Assembly (NCBI GenBank): GCA_028023455.1
Contig: JAQFVV010000027.1
Span: forward strand, 9,299,845 to 9,363,844
Length of the DNA: 64,000 nucleotides
Direction: 5' to 3'
Origin: Epiperipatus broadwayi
Taxonomy: Eukaryota; Onychophora; Udeonychophora; Euonychophora; Peripatidae
In this document: positions 11,861 through 27,100 of the stretch, in pieces
How positions within the stretch are numbered: the stretch's first letter is position 1
How the letters are laid out: each line of letters starts with the position of its first letter
Position numbers and translations under genes: made by a program
The notes under the pieces: model-generated
The model's input: the letters and a program-made list of their open reading frames with translations, nothing else
The model's database searches: none
What the model was told of the DNA's origin: nothing

Positions 11861-12151
11861 ATGATGACGCCCTCCCCATGGTCTCTGACACTTGGTACTC
11901 TTTACGTCTTTCTCTCTAAACATGCATTTGCTTCGGTGGGAGATTGGTCCCAGCTCTACAGGGACTGTTTCTCTCTCTGCAATGAAAACAACTGTTCCGA
12001 GGACTCTCTTACTGTCTTTAATCAGCACCAACCTCTCTACATGAGGTTACTGCTGTGGGATTGTGGAGAGGAGTGCAAATACAACTGTATGTGGAACACT
12101 GTTGAAGAGTTCCGGGAAAGGGAATTGGCAGTACCCCAGTTCTATGGGAAG
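11861..12151 (+). CDS. PGAP3: PGAP3 coding exon 1 (residues 1-97)
   Basis: The exon encodes the signal peptide (MMTPSPWSLTLGTLYVFLS...) and the Cys-rich luminal domain, ending VPQFYGK as in other PER1 proteins. The donor GTAATA follows at 12152, phase 0. A long pyrimidine tract ending in AG at 11845-11846 lies 14 nt upstream of the Met, so the exon probably starts at 11847 with a short 5' UTR part. A five-codon upstream ORF (ATG at 11847, stop 11862-11864) overlaps the start codon. Confidence 0.92.
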
Positions 12152-15100
12152 GTAATATTTTCTAGTGCTTTTAAGATTGTTTAATTTAGTTTTGTCTTTT
12201 TTACTATAATTTTTCTTTTCATGTTGAGCTTTTTCAAAATAATTTCTACACTTTTTTTTATATATATATTATGTTTGCCAAAAGTCTTTCTTTTTTTAAA
12301 TGTATTTTTTTTTAGTAAACATTTATCAGATGAAACAAAAAAGTAAGAGTTATTAGCCCACTATCATATTTCATCCAAGTAATATCAGTCGTCGCCCCCC
12401 CCCCCCTTTAATTCAACCCGAGGACTTTTAATATTTAAATTATAAATATTTTAAATCCTTAGTACATATGTAAATATGCGTTTTTTAGGAGGTTTTTTTT
12501 TTCTTGAATAAAATCAATCAGTTGTAATTTAAATATTAAAAGTCCTTAGTAATTATATGGGTAATTTCTTGAATAAAATCAAGCACTTGTAATTTAGATA
12601 TTAAAAATCTTTCTGACATTAATTACCTGTGTTAGTTGATGAGATCTCTAACCACAGGTGAAATATTGTACAGTGACACAATGTGTTGTTGGTTTTTTTT
12701 TTTTGAACAGGTATGGGTGACTAGTTATTTATTCATTTACACAATTGTATTTGGCACTAGATAGGGATTTTATGCACAAGCCTTCTGGCTAACAGGTTTA
12801 TCTGGGCATAATTGCCGAGATATTCTTGACTTCGTTTAAGGAGAAGACACACAATACATCACATCCTGTTTTGATTAATCTAGTTAAGTGGAATTTTCAA
12901 TATATATCTAGTTATACGTTAGTCTATTTCATCATCTAATTAATTGTTAAATATTTTTAGCAAAAATCCAAACTTTATTTATATTGTTCCAAGTACATTC
13001 AACTCTTAGTAATAACATGCAGATTATCATATGTGGAATGAATGAATTTTGGATTTTTTTCTTAAAACGTTTAACAGTTAACTAGATGATGGAAATAGGT
13101 CACCATATGTAAAATGCTGCCATCACAAACTTTTAAACAATCATTGCAATGCGTATGTAATCATTTATGAATTAAATAATATTTTGGTTTTTAAACGGCA
13201 CATATGGATTACTATATCTGTCATGAAATTTTTTAAAATGAAATAATATTATAATAATCAATCTAAATAAGATTGAAACAAACAGCTAATTATATTTACA
13301 ATTATTTAATTATCAATCCGGCTTTCGCTGTTTCAATATAATTAATTGTTTGTTTCAATCTTATTTAAATTGATTATTATATTAAGTATATATCTATAAC
13401 ACCATTGTGGACAAATAATTTTATATTGAATACTTGACCATTGTATATATGAAATAAAATATTTAAAAAATATAACAAAAATAAAATATATATTAACATG
13501 ACATTAACATTGCTATATATATATATATTTGTAATTAAGAGAAGTAAACCATTTTCCTTCAGGCTATAAATAAATATCACTCTGTATTTTAATAGAGTCA
13601 ACAATAGAATGCATCAATCTATTCTGTAAGTTTTTTTTATGTTTATAAGTTTACCCTTGCCGACAACAGTGGAAAATCTGAGTGAACTTAAATTTATCAG
13701 CCAGATGAAAACATGGAAATACTAATTATTAAACTAATAATCAATTATCCAAGAATAGAGCCATATGTAAACATAAAATTAGCATAGCTTAATATATGTA
13801 TAATTAAGAGGAGTAAATCACTTTCCTTCAGGCTATGCATAAATAACTTTATATTAACAAAGGGTCTTTGAATAATTGGTCATTAGTTGAAAAATTATTA
13901 ATGCCATGTTTTCATCTGGATGAAATATTGAGTTTGCTCTGATTTTTTAGCAATGTTGGCAATGGCAAGCTTATAAACCTTAGAACTTCAAGAATAGGTA
14001 GAATTTTGATCCTTTGTCAATATATAGTTATTTATTCATAGCCTGAAGGAAATGATTTATTTCTCTTAATTATATATATAGTATTTAAAAATAAATTTCC
14101 TCTTTCGCTGTATTATATAATAATACGGGACTAGAATGAATGGATTCGAGAACTAGATTCACAAACACATCTGTCATTATGGCAATTGGATGTCACATGA
14201 TCTCCCAAGCTATTTATTAATTATTTAGATATTTTTACTTAATATTAATAACATTCAAATTAATATTAAATAAAACTTGCTTTGAGATTGTTAATTTACA
14301 TTCTTAACAAAAGTCTTTAAGAATCTAGACTGTTTAATTTTTTGATAAAACTTTTTAAACAATCGATTTGAAAAAGGAAATACGACAGTTTAGTATTTTT
14401 TTTTTAAAAAAAATTTTTTATTTAATGAATGATTCTTTGACATAAATACATTGTTAATATATATATATATTTTAGTGGCCATTTGTTCGCATGTTTGGAG
14501 TTCAAGAACCTGCATCAGTGTTTTTTTCTCTTCTTAATGGTTTAGCCCATTTTGTTATGTTCTTCAGATTTTTACACTGTGTTCCGTCCATTGCTCCCAA
14601 TTATTTTGTATGGAAACGTTATGCTTTGGTGAGTATTTTTTAGTCGGTATAATTTATGTTTGTGAAGTACAGTTATCGGCATTTCACTTATTTTAGATTC
14701 ATTCACTTTTTTTCCACTGAGTAAAAATAAAAAACAAACAATAATAAATAGTTTTTTAATTATATTTATTTCAGGTGTGCATGAATGCTTGGTTTTGGTC
14801 AGCGATTTTTCACACGCGAGACTTTCCTATGACAGAGGTGAATATTTTATTAAATAAGCAAATCTGTAATATGCTTTTTTAAATAATTTTATTGATTTTT
14901 TTTTTTTTTTCTGATTTTTATTTGAAGTTGAGGTTTTAAAAAGAAAAGAGAGATAATTAAAAGTATTGTACTAATTTTTAAAAATTGTATTAAATCATCA
15001 AACAAAAGAATTAAAAGTCTAAAGAAACAAGGCTATTTGTGGAAATCTGCAATATCATCAAGTATCCATTGATCTACTTCATGTATATTGTACCGGACGT

Positions 15101-18100
15101 CACACAGCGGTATAGAGACATGAGACTCTAACTAGGGTTTTTGAGGGTGAATTCCTGACAGATATAAGAATTAAAATAATATATCAATATAGAAAAACCT
15201 TTTTATTTTTAAAAACTAACCAAAATAAAGATTCGAACTCTGGATAGGATTAAAAGATACTTTTATTTACTATTATAAAACAATTTATTCTAAACGTACA
15301 TTATTTATATAGTTCACGCTAGAATAGTTTCATTATGCTTACATCTGTAGTTATTATGGGATGTCATGCTTATATATATATAGTGCGGTTTATTTATATG
15401 CCAATGTTTAAAAAGAAAAAGTTACATAATGAGTTTAGGAAGAGAAAAGCTATTTTGGTTAAATAATGACCTAGGCAAAAGAATTCACCAAAGAGACACT
15501 TTAGTGTTTGAATAAATTATAATAATGCATTTAACAAACTGTGATCGATGCCACTTCGATCACACAAGAAAACTACATGTATATAACTGCGATGCCAGGT
15601 AAATTGGTCTCTGCCATCCGTTACATTTATTAATTATTAAACATCAAAGTTATAAAACAAATATCAATATAACAAACATTATATTTTAATTCTTGAATTA
15701 AAATATAATAAGGAAAATTCATTTACGCACATGGGAGTCGTTCATCGAAGGGAAATAGCTTAATGCCAGCTTTTCGTGACATTCTAAATATAAATATATT
15801 AATAAATAACAAAATGGTTTAGCTATATCACAGCGTTACGGCTTATAGATTAGTTTTAGGCGTAATTCTAAAATACTATAAGAAACCACGGTGCGAGCAT
15901 GAGGCAGAAAAATATAAGATTCGATCTATTTTGGCCGAGTAGACGCTTCATCATTTAAATGGGAAAAAGAGAAATGATACGCCTGTTCTTCTGATGGGCT
16001 ATACCTGGAGAGACAAAGAAGGTAGGGAGATGCAATTGTCCATGTAGGGTGTCAATGCAGAGCGCTTCCGCTACTCTTTCCAAAGGTGTCTTAGGCATTT
16101 ACGATGTCAGCTAAAACATTGTAAGCGAAGATGGAGGATTCGGAGTTCCGATGATCCTCAAATTATGATAAAGCAAAATAATGACCATGGCTGACCTATG
16201 CTGGCAATGCTATGACTATGATACGTCCTTTAATGATGCCAAAATAACTAATGGCCTAAATATAAAACTTTAATTGGTCATAACGGCATGACTTGTATAC
16301 TAAACCAAATTATATAACTGAAATCTAAAACTAGATGAATGTCTTAATGACATACGATTACATTTCCCTTCATTAAACGGGTCCCACATGCATTTAGAAT
16401 CAATAAGCATTATTAAATACTATAATGTTAAAAGTGCTACATATAAATGATTATTACATTAAAAAAATAATGGTCATTATTCTTTAAAATATCTTAACTA
16501 GATTTAAGCAATAGCGTTTTTAAATAACATTAAATTTATAATCAATAAAAGTATACTCATGGCAGTATTATAATAATAATCTGCCTATAAACGGAAACAT
16601 TATTTAACTATTTCCCAACCCAGTGAGTAATGGTTTTAAAACAAATAATTTAAAGTAATTAACATTTCCCTGAAGCGCTGAGGGATTTAAAAGTCTAATC
16701 TAAATTAGCGGCTCGCAGAATTGAATTGATTTGGCATATAAATTACATATGAAATAAAAAGCAAATAATTATAATAATAAAATTTTCCACACTAAATAAA
16801 ATGTAAGATTTAAACTTAAATAGATGTAAGCATTTATATATATATATATGTTTGATAGGATTATAGAGAGGTTTTTACAGGTAGAGATTATATATAATTA
16901 TAAAAGAAAACATTAATTAGTATTTACAGATGAGCATAGATAACTTTACATAGCTATTGGACTGTTACCTCGGCATACTTGGGGTGAATGGTTAACTGGT
17001 TCATTCTCTGAACTTCAGTTGCAGGAATCAGCTTGGTGGTCAGCAATCTCGGTCACTACTGCTTCTTCATCGGTGGCAGCCTTCTTCCATGGCAGCTGTT
17101 TCTTGGCAGCATACTAGAGGCAGCCCCGAGAGGCACAGGGAAAGAGGGAAAGACAGTTCTGTTACCTACTCAATAGACATTCTAAAAACTAAGAGCAAAC
17201 AAATACTGTAAGACTAAGACTCTGACTATGACACTCTCTTATCTCTAATCTATTCTATTTATACCACCCAAGCTATTACAGGACTGCTTTGATTCATTTG
17301 CCCAGAGGCAGATGAGACAATTACTAAATTCCTGAGCAAATTACAGTCCATTTTAATCAAAAATAAGATATAAGAAGATAAGGTTCAAATCACTTTCATT
17401 AGCAAAACTTTTAATTAAAGTCTTTAAATTAGAAATGTAAAAACTATGATAAGACAGTATTTTGATTAATGAAAATCAAGCTTTTTCAAAATATTTAATC
17501 AGTGAAGAAAACTTCACAATGGGTTGATTTGAATCTGCCATTTTGGTTATATCTTCTTTCTTTTAAATTTTTACAAAATCGAAATTAAATGCAAATAATT
17601 TTTACAAAAATGACAAACTTTACGTGATTAAATAAATTCTCTTTTAAATAAAAAAAAAACCCACAAACTTAAAATATTCAAAGTATCAAAATAAAATTAT
17701 AAAATATTTATTAGAGTAAAGTTTTAGCATATTTTTAATATATAATATACATTGACACGTAGTAGGTAATGGCAAGGTTAGTACATTAAATATAATTGCT
17801 GGGTTTGAACCCTTGTAAATGGTTAGTTTTTAGGACGGAAAGCATGAAGCTCACTCTGGCTACAGAGTAATTGCTTCAATATATGTAATATTGGGTAAAG
17901 AGTTTACTTATCTAATATACATCTGGTTAGAGTATCAAACCAATCATTTTGTGGTACACGACAATTTGTCAAGATAAAAACATGAGTCTGATGCAGTAAG
18001 AAAACCTAATAGTCAAAGAGAACAACTTGATGAGATTAAAAAAAATATGAAACGAGAATATTGAGATTAAAATCAATCGAGTGAAGATTAATTATTCTGA

Positions 18101-21100
18101 ATGCAATGATTTTAAAATACTGTGTCATAAAATCGCCTCATTGCAAAGAAATACTGCCATCCATAATTAACAAATATATATTAACAACTTTGGCAAGCCA
18201 TTTTAAGAGTTGCTGAACAAGTGGACAAGTAGATTTCTGAGGAGTGAAATTCCCTGCTTTTAATTTCGAACTGAAAAAAATGAAAAAATTGAAACATTTA
18301 TTATGTACACTGAACTTATTCTCAGCAGTGAGAAGAACACATAATTTCTAGTTTGATTTCTGTTTGAGAGAGAAAAAAAAAAAGGGAATAGGAAATAGAT
18401 GTATTGATCTTGAACAATTGAAATGGCTGTGCTACAATGCCCATGAAAATAATGCTGGTAGTATCCGAACAATTGGCAAGATCTCTCAGTCTGGAAGCAT
18501 CTCAAAATTATAATTAATTACTAAAAGAAGGAAAACTTCCAAAATTGTAATAGTGAGCAGTAGCACTACTATATGCGGACTATTTCAGTTCTTCATCAGA
18601 ATGATATATTCCTTTCAAGTAACCAAATTGAGATTTTTTTTCCATTTTTCTCAGCTCACTCCAGAAATAATTTTTGATTTGATTTCTGTTTGAGGAAGAA
18701 AAAAAAACCAGAATGGCAATAAGAAATATATTGATTTTGAAAAGATGAAGTAGCTGTGCTACAATATCTGTGAAAATAAGACCAGTAGTATCCTAGTAAT
18801 TGACAAGATCTCCCTGTATGGAAGTATCTCAGAATTATAATTAGTTTACCAAAAGAAGGAAAACTTCTAAAATTGTAATAATGGATATTAGCATTATTAT
18901 TTGTGGACTAAAACCAGTAATTTCTGCACCAGAATGATGTTTCTTTCAAGTAACCAAATTGTGTTTTTTTTTTTGTCACTTTTGTCAGCTCAGTTCAGAA
19001 ATCTTTAGCTTTTGCCAAAACAAATGCTGTTTAATAATATCAAAGTAGTTGTTTTGGTCGTGGTTGGCAGACTGTACTGTCGCCGCTAGAGGCGCTGTTT
19101 CTGTGTTTTCACACAGAACATACAGGGTAGGGGCCTCAAAAGCAGACGACGCTTTTTCTGCCGATAGGTGGCGCTGTTCACCGTGCGTACGCACAGGAAC
19201 CTTCCACAAGCTGACTGGCAGCTTGCGTCGTCTGCTACCAAGAACCTAGGTGGCGCTGATTGCCGTAAACACATCTAGCTTATGTGTCGTCTGCTATCAG
19301 AAACGACCGTTGTTTTAAAAAGGTATTTAGTAATATATATTCAGAGCATGGAAGTCCCTTTGATAAGTTTGTTATGAATTAAGATTTTAGACTTTACATT
19401 ATAGCCAATTTCTGAATTGTAAAATATAACAATGTAAAGATCCTGAAACAGCGTCTGTAGAACATCATCAGCCACACTAAATTCTTAAATATTTCTAACT
19501 CCATTTAATGATATTAGCATGGGTAGGACATTAATTATTCTCAGAAACATAATACTAAAGTACAGCGTTTGTTTGAAAGTTTGGGATAATCGCATTTTAC
19601 TTACAGTTATACGGTGGGCTATTTTTATCTTCCATTAATATTTGTTAAATGTCTTTATCAAAATTCAAATATTATTAAACTTTTCATATACATTCGACTG
19701 CTTGCAAACCTGCATACTATTACTTATAATTAAATGTATTTAAAAAGATTATAAATAAAATTTTAATTTTTCTAAGACACTTAATAATTAAGTCTGTATG
19801 ATGAAAACAATCTATCTCGCAAGTGCAACTAGGATACTGTCTGTAATCATTTCATAGAAGAAAATAATTTCCTCTATACTAAAATATAAACCCTTTCTTT
19901 ATGCCAAAATTTTTATCTTTAAATTGCTTACTTTTAATTGATTATCAAATATTCATATCTTGGAGACCTATGTTGCTTTTTAAATATAAAAAGTAATATA
20001 GAAAATAAAACCAGTAAGAAGACATCATGTAACCCCAGTTTGCATAATGCTATTGACCAGCAATTTTTTTTTCACCATGGTTATGTCATCTAATATAAAT
20101 TTTAATAATTAATAGATGCTAGATGTTAATGCTTCATAAATCACTGTCCAATGCTGTCCTATCCAATAAGGATTTGTAAACCTCGACTCCCTGGCATCTA
20201 TTGATTACTAAAGCTTACACTAGATGCTATAACTGGTGAAAGAGAAAGAATTTGTTGTACAACAGCATTGTATAAGCTGGGATCATGTGATGTCATGTTA
20301 TTTTATACCAATCTTGACCAAAGAATAAAAGTTCCTATGATTGTTAAAAAACTGAGGACACAATAATATATAAATATTGAACTGGTTTCAGATTTTTATG
20401 ATTAAACAAATAAATTGACTTAGATTGAAAACATGTATATGCTTTTCAATTTGGGCTGATAGCTTGATAATAAAACAAAAATAAATGATGACTGCTAGAA
20501 GAAAGATGCATTGGATGGTAAAGATCCAAATGCCCTGTTCCAAGATCCAAAGCTCCTCTCTGATGACAGCCATAAGCTAAAAACTAGTCTGGGAATATTG
20601 GATAGGGATTTATTTACCACTACAATCTGGCCTCTATTGATTGCTAAAACTTACACTAGGCTGGGTTAATCGTGATGAAAAAAAAAAAGAATTTGCTGCT
20701 GCGAAACAGAAATTGCAAATAACATTAAGACATGGAAAAATATATGACGAGAATAGCAAAAAATGATTGAAAAACAAATGCTTGGATTACATCTAGAATC
20801 TAGGAGTTGTAAAAGAAAAAATAATTCAAAGTTGCTAATCTGTATTCGGTAAAAAAAAAGTAAATGAAATGAAAAACATTCTTGGAAAAGAGCAAATTTG
20901 AGATGATATGAAACATTTAGCTGGATTCTATTGATAGAAACTTCTCTAACTGATATTCAGTTTGTTGTGCCGTAGTTTCTGGATTATATGTAGTACAAAT
21001 GTATTACGTATTGTCCTATTTTAATATTTTAAAAAGTGAGAATTTTTCCATTATATGAAAATGCCATATCTTGCTACACACACACATGTATAACTTTGAT

Positions 21101-24100
21101 ATCTTTTTTTGTTGTTTTTTTTTTTTTTTAATAAATCTGAACTGTATACCCTAAGTAATATTCATTATTCTATTTTTTCAGAAATTGGATTATTTTTGTG
21201 CTTTATCTCTAGTACTCTATTCCTTTTATGGACTTTGTGCAAGGTAAAATCATAGCAAACTTTTATTTGATTTTATTGTTATTTATACTCGATGTATCTC
21301 AGTGAAAAGGTAACTGGTTCTTTCTCCAAGCTGCCAGCAATGTCCTCCCTGAATCAGTGCATGTGTTGCAAACTGACATATTTTAGCTATTCACCAAAAA
21401 AATTTAAGGCATTAGTATATCAGGATCATGAGTTACAATATCAAATGTGGCAATGAGATTTTGGATCTTACTGGATTATCTTTAATCTCTCCTTGATGTA
21501 GTAAAATCTTGCAAACAACTTGAAAATGTTATTATGACTTCTGGCTTTACTGTCATGCACAGTTAGAATTATTTCAAAAGCAGTTTTGCCCAATTTAAAA
21601 CAAAATTTAATGTTGATGCTTCGTCCATTGGGGGTTAAAGTATAAAACGCATTTCATATTGTAATTCGTGACCTGGACATGCAAATACCTTAAAATTTTT
21701 GTAATGAATAGAATGTTACTATGTAACATATGTATTGATTCAGAGAGCTTCAAACAGCTTCAAGAGATAATCAGTTACTTTTTCACCAAACATTTGTACG
21801 TAGTTTGGGTTAGTTTATTTTATATATATTATAACGGGATGCGGGAATCAGGGTGGTCAATACGGAGTGATGGAAGTTACCTGGGATGATGGAAAAATCA
21901 TCACCCCAAAATATTTCAAATAATGTTAAAGTAATGTTTAAGCATGAAAAATATATAAGCAATTTTATGTATTCAAATAGACCATGAGATCTAAGTGAGA
22001 TCATTAATGAAATCAGCCCAGTTAGATCAGAAAGGGTCAGTTTAGTTAACTCCTGAGAGCAACCATAAGTATCGTTAACCATACATCAACCAGCATTATA
22101 AATAAGTATAAGTAAGCATAAGTATTCACCATTCATCATCATCATGAATGGTTAGCAATCAAAAATAAATCAACAGTCAATCTGCAGACTGGATTTGAAA
22201 TATGAATCAACAGTCAATCTTGTGACTGGATTTGAAATGGGTCTCCTGTAGACCAGGCTAACTATTGAACATTTACCAGCTTGGGCAATTATTTAAACAT
22301 CACTTGGATGCACAAACTAAGTGCTCATTCATCAGAATACATAATAATCAAAAACAATAATGCTTAGATATTAAAACATGCTGATCATTATCAATGCTCT
22401 GGCCACTTAGTACCATTAACGTCCTGGCCAACTATAAACTTAGATTCTAATAAAACAACCAAAATGAAATATAGTACAGGGGTTTTAAAGAATGTAATCT
22501 TATGCACTAACCAGGGTATATCAATCATACTGAATGCCCCTTAAGCACTAAATACATCCCCATTTATATATCGGACCATTATGCACGAATCTAGCTCAGA
22601 AAACGCAAGCTCTATTACTATTATGTGACCAAGAGAATTAACTTTCTAGAACAATTTTAACAATTGAATACAAGTTTATTAATAACAATATTTAAAAAAA
22701 TGATATTAACGTCTAGAATATCGTTATACATATAAATTAAGCCTTCTGATCTTGATTAATATATAATAAAAAAAATTATCACATTTATGATTTACAAAAT
22801 TACTATACATAATTCAAGTTATTACATTATGATTTATATATATGTTCAATATAGGCACACAGACACGCATTTTACTATTACATGAATATATTTCAATTGA
22901 CAAAATAATTATAAAAAAAGATTAAATTTTATATATATGTTCTATTTGACAAGCATTGCTATACATGTGCACACATACATGTGTGTAAGTGTAATTTCTG
23001 AACATATTTGACTTGTTACATTTTTAGTTGTCACTTTCAAATTGTCAAAATAATAAATGACATTAATTTTATAATACGTAATAACATATTTAATGTACAT
23101 TTGTGTGCGCATTGAATTGCAGGCAACCACTAACGTCTATACTATATATTTTAACATGTTACAATAATAATATTAAAATTTATATTTTTCACAATTAATT
23201 CAATGTTGAAAATATTTAAATTTCATTCGTTATGTTATAATAAGTTCTACTCTTTATTGATTACTTTTCTTAAAAAAAGTACTATCAACTTTTTTTTTAA
23301 AAAAATATAAAGTCAATTTTTGTTTGACAGGTCCTTATTGATTGATTAATTAGATAAATGTTTTAAAACAATAGTCTTGCAAGTTTCTTTTAATTCAAGC
23401 AAAATTATTTACTTGTTTTAAGTTATATCACTATCGCAGGTTGCCTTTAATCATAACGCTTTTAGATTTTAATTCAAGTAAAACTATTTACTTGCGTTAT
23501 TATTCTTTTTTTTTTCCTCTAGTCTAAAAGAGTTTTTGAAAATCTTTATCTTTCAAAATATCATTGTCGATGAATTGATTATTGACTTTTATTTTTAATC
23601 CAAGCAAAGTTATTTCTTGTTTTAAGTTATATTTTAAATGTCATTTTACCAAAGAAATTATTCAAAATTTCAGTCTCAATATATATATATTACTATCACA
23701 GGTTACTATTAATGTTTTAAATTTAAATATATAGATTTTAAATGATTTTTTAAAATGAATTATTTCAAAACAACTCACTTTTGTATATATGTTTATCGGT
23801 GCTTCTCTGCATATATATACAGCAACATACATATAACTACTTCTTCATCAAGCTAATAGTTTCTTTAGATAAGCTTAGTTTTTGGTCCAACAGGAAAGTA
23901 TAGTCCAGGATGGTCATCATCAAGAAATGGCATAATCAGATAATTTGTTGGCCTTGATTGGTTCCCTTCTGTCTAGGATTGGCAGGCTTCAGGCAAGCAA
24001 ACTGCCTTGTTAAGGCTTTAGAGACAGAGAAGTGGATCTTCCTTCTAAGTGCATCCAAACTCCAGTATAATGAGCCAGCAGCAGCTGCCTCCTATCCTGA

Positions 24101-27100
24101 CTTCAGCTACATCTTCATGGGAGCTATCTGTATAGCTCTGGAAACCATCTCTCCTAGCCAACTCTTTCTGGCCAGCTCTTGCAAAAACTATTTAGCCAAC
24201 TTCTCAATAATTTTAAAACCAAATTAAAATAATCTTTTTATCAGCTCTTTTTATATTGTCAGCTGAGGTGATAAAAACCCATTACAGTCTGTTTTTTTTT
24301 TGATTAAAAGCAATTCTAATCCTTTTGAAAGCAACTTTGAAATTTTTATCAAAGTGTGATATACAAAGATTACTACATAAATAGAAATTTACCAATTAAT
24401 TAAAAAAATTTTTTTTATCTCTCTAGTCCATTTGAAAGCAAGTTTGACAGTCTTATCAAAGCATAATCTACAAAGTTTTCAACAATTGATAATAGATGTA
24501 TACAAGCATTAATAAAAAAAATAAACCATGCTTGTTTTTAAGTTCAGAATCAGAATACAATATTAAATTATTTAGATCTTTTTAAATGTTTTAATTTATA
24601 ATAAAATTTTATTTTAAATCCAGAGTTATTTAATCCTTTACAGTTATTATTATTCCGGTGAATGTAGAAAAATATCTACAAAAATTTATGTCTGTGTTTA
24701 TTTCTACTTTTCCTTTATATATATATACACACACAACTATGTTGCTGTGCCCTGTAACCCAACCAGTTACAATATATATTGTAATGATGTGTATATATAC
24801 ACCTTGCGTAAGTTTGTGTATATATAGGAATTACATTATTTATTTATTTTTTTAAAATAAAATAGAAAAGTTACAATTATATGTCCATATATAATAGTTT
24901 GAAGAAGAAAAAAAAAAAGTTAAATAAAAAAATAAAAAGTGCTAATATTGGGGAATGAGTTAAAATTATTCATTATAACTTATTTTTCTTTTCTTTTATG
25001 TATTTTTATTTTAACATGTAACTCTTTTAAAAGTACTTTAGGTTAAAAGCACTTTTTAATTAAAAGTTTATAATTAATTGAAACAATTTACAAGATTAAT
25101 CAGATTCTGGAGATTAAGATTAAAGACTGATTAAATAAACAATAAAGAACTAATTTCGATGTAATTAAAATGGAATAATAAGGGAATAAAAAAAATGTAC
25201 TAAGTAAAAAAATAAAGATCAAATGAATTTATAACGTGGGTGAAAACTCAAGCAGGGATGGAGTCAGAGTATATAAAAAGTTGAAATCCTCTATTGTGAT
25301 TCAGATGATTCAGACTATTCAGTGGTTTCAGATTGTTCAAGAAGATTCTCCAGAGAATTTTTATAGAAGACATTAGTTGACCAGAGATTTAATCAAGGTC
25401 AGCCAGCAGAACTGAACAAAATCTATAAGTAGCTAAAACAACGAAGTACAGCATGATGAAACCATCTTTTTATGGTCACGTTAAGAGAGAAATGTGTGGC
25501 TAGATCCAAAAGTTGGTGTTCATTCATTTTTCCTCTGCTCATCTTCAAATTGCCAATAGCCAGATGCAGTAGTATTACTCTAACTTGCCTTTTTGCCAAT
25601 GTTTGAACCTGCCATGTCAGATCAATGGAAACAGCCCAAGCCGTAGGACACAGAGCAAAGAAGAAGCTTCACTTGTACTAAAATATATGCCTACCATGAA
25701 TCTGACTGGATCAGAAGACAGGGGTGATCTACCCATATATAAAATCCAGAGACAGTGGTTAGACCTAGATCAATATATTCATTGATGTCATTAATAGAAC
25801 TTTTGAATTCTTAATACCAGCATTGAAGTTTTAATTTTATCTTAAATAGAAATTTAGATATTCATAAGTATTAATAATAACTACATTGAAATAAGCATAG
25901 GATTGTTATAAATTATAGTAATTTATGTGTTCATATTTTGTTTTATGTTTTTGAATATTCCTTATTATTTATGTTATATTATTTAATAAATGTGTTTGTA
26001 AATTATTAGCATCTTTTTTTGTTTCTCTTTCAATTTAATTATAAGTAAATAGACAATTTTATTTAAATATTCTGTGATGCTGATCTCATGTTTAATAGCT
26101 AGTCATGGGTTAAGCGCTTGAGGCGTGCTAACATTGTCTTTGGGGGCCTAGTCTAGTTGACTAGATGGTGCCCTAGGGTTTAAACCTATTATAAATATCC
26201 CATGAGATGTGGCACATTCCTTGCAACCAGAGAGAGTTACCTAAGTCTGGAAAAATGACCGTCGTTTTAATATTTTTGTTAAATCTCGCTCTGGCCGGGG
26301 ATATGATTAATATGTAAACATTAATCATATTTACTCCTCTGCTTGAGTAACTCGGTCTTGAAAATCATATTAAAGATTAATATGATTTAATAAAGTAAAA
26401 TAATAAGTAATTAGATTTAGAATAATTCGTAAAGTTTTTATATTGTTGAAACCCATTACAATATATATTTTTTTCCAAATATTTTTTGTAATTGGATAAT
26501 TATATTTTCCGAACAAAAGCATATATTTTGAATTCTTATTTTTGCATTATTGTAGCCAAAGCAATTAAATATAGTAAAAAATTATATCATCATTTACTAA
26601 CTCCTATTCCTGTTTCACCCTCTCGTTGGTATATGTGTATATTTAATTATTAATTTAAAGATTTTTTCTTATATTTATAGATATAATCATTGATATTTAA
26701 TAGGAATTTTTTCATGTAGTATATTATGATGACAAAATTTCAATTTCTGCTATGATGCATCCAGGCAACAATCAAAACCACAATGCAACATGAAATCACA
26801 TCATATAATAATAGCAATAATGTTTGAGAGATTAACCTTAGGTCAAAGGTGGAACTAAATCAGGCATGGATACTTTATTTTAGCTGAAATTTTATCTAGG
26901 TTATTACATGAAAAAATTATTATTATATTTTAATGTTTACTTATATATATATATAGATATACCTTTAATTAAATTCCAAACAAAAAAGAACAACTATAGG
27001 ATACTAGAAAAAAGTGGTGTAATCTTAGGGTCTGTCGATATAATTGATAGTTTCCTATTAACATCAAACGTAAAGGTATCTAGTTGTTTACATGGACATA

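Noticed and set aside
18330-18990. Possible CRISPR-like or spaced repeats
   Set aside because: The repeats are long, diverged direct duplications in a metazoan intron, without short identical repeats and unique spacers.
19049-19274. Cys/Arg-rich ORFs on both strands
   Set aside because: Several frames are open at once because this patch is GC-richer. The repeated TAGGTGGCGC motif explains the pattern better than a gene.
23958-24227. 89-codon ORF in a less AT-rich patch
   Set aside because: No domain, no splice signals fitting PGAP3, and no second copy to show it is a conserved element frame.
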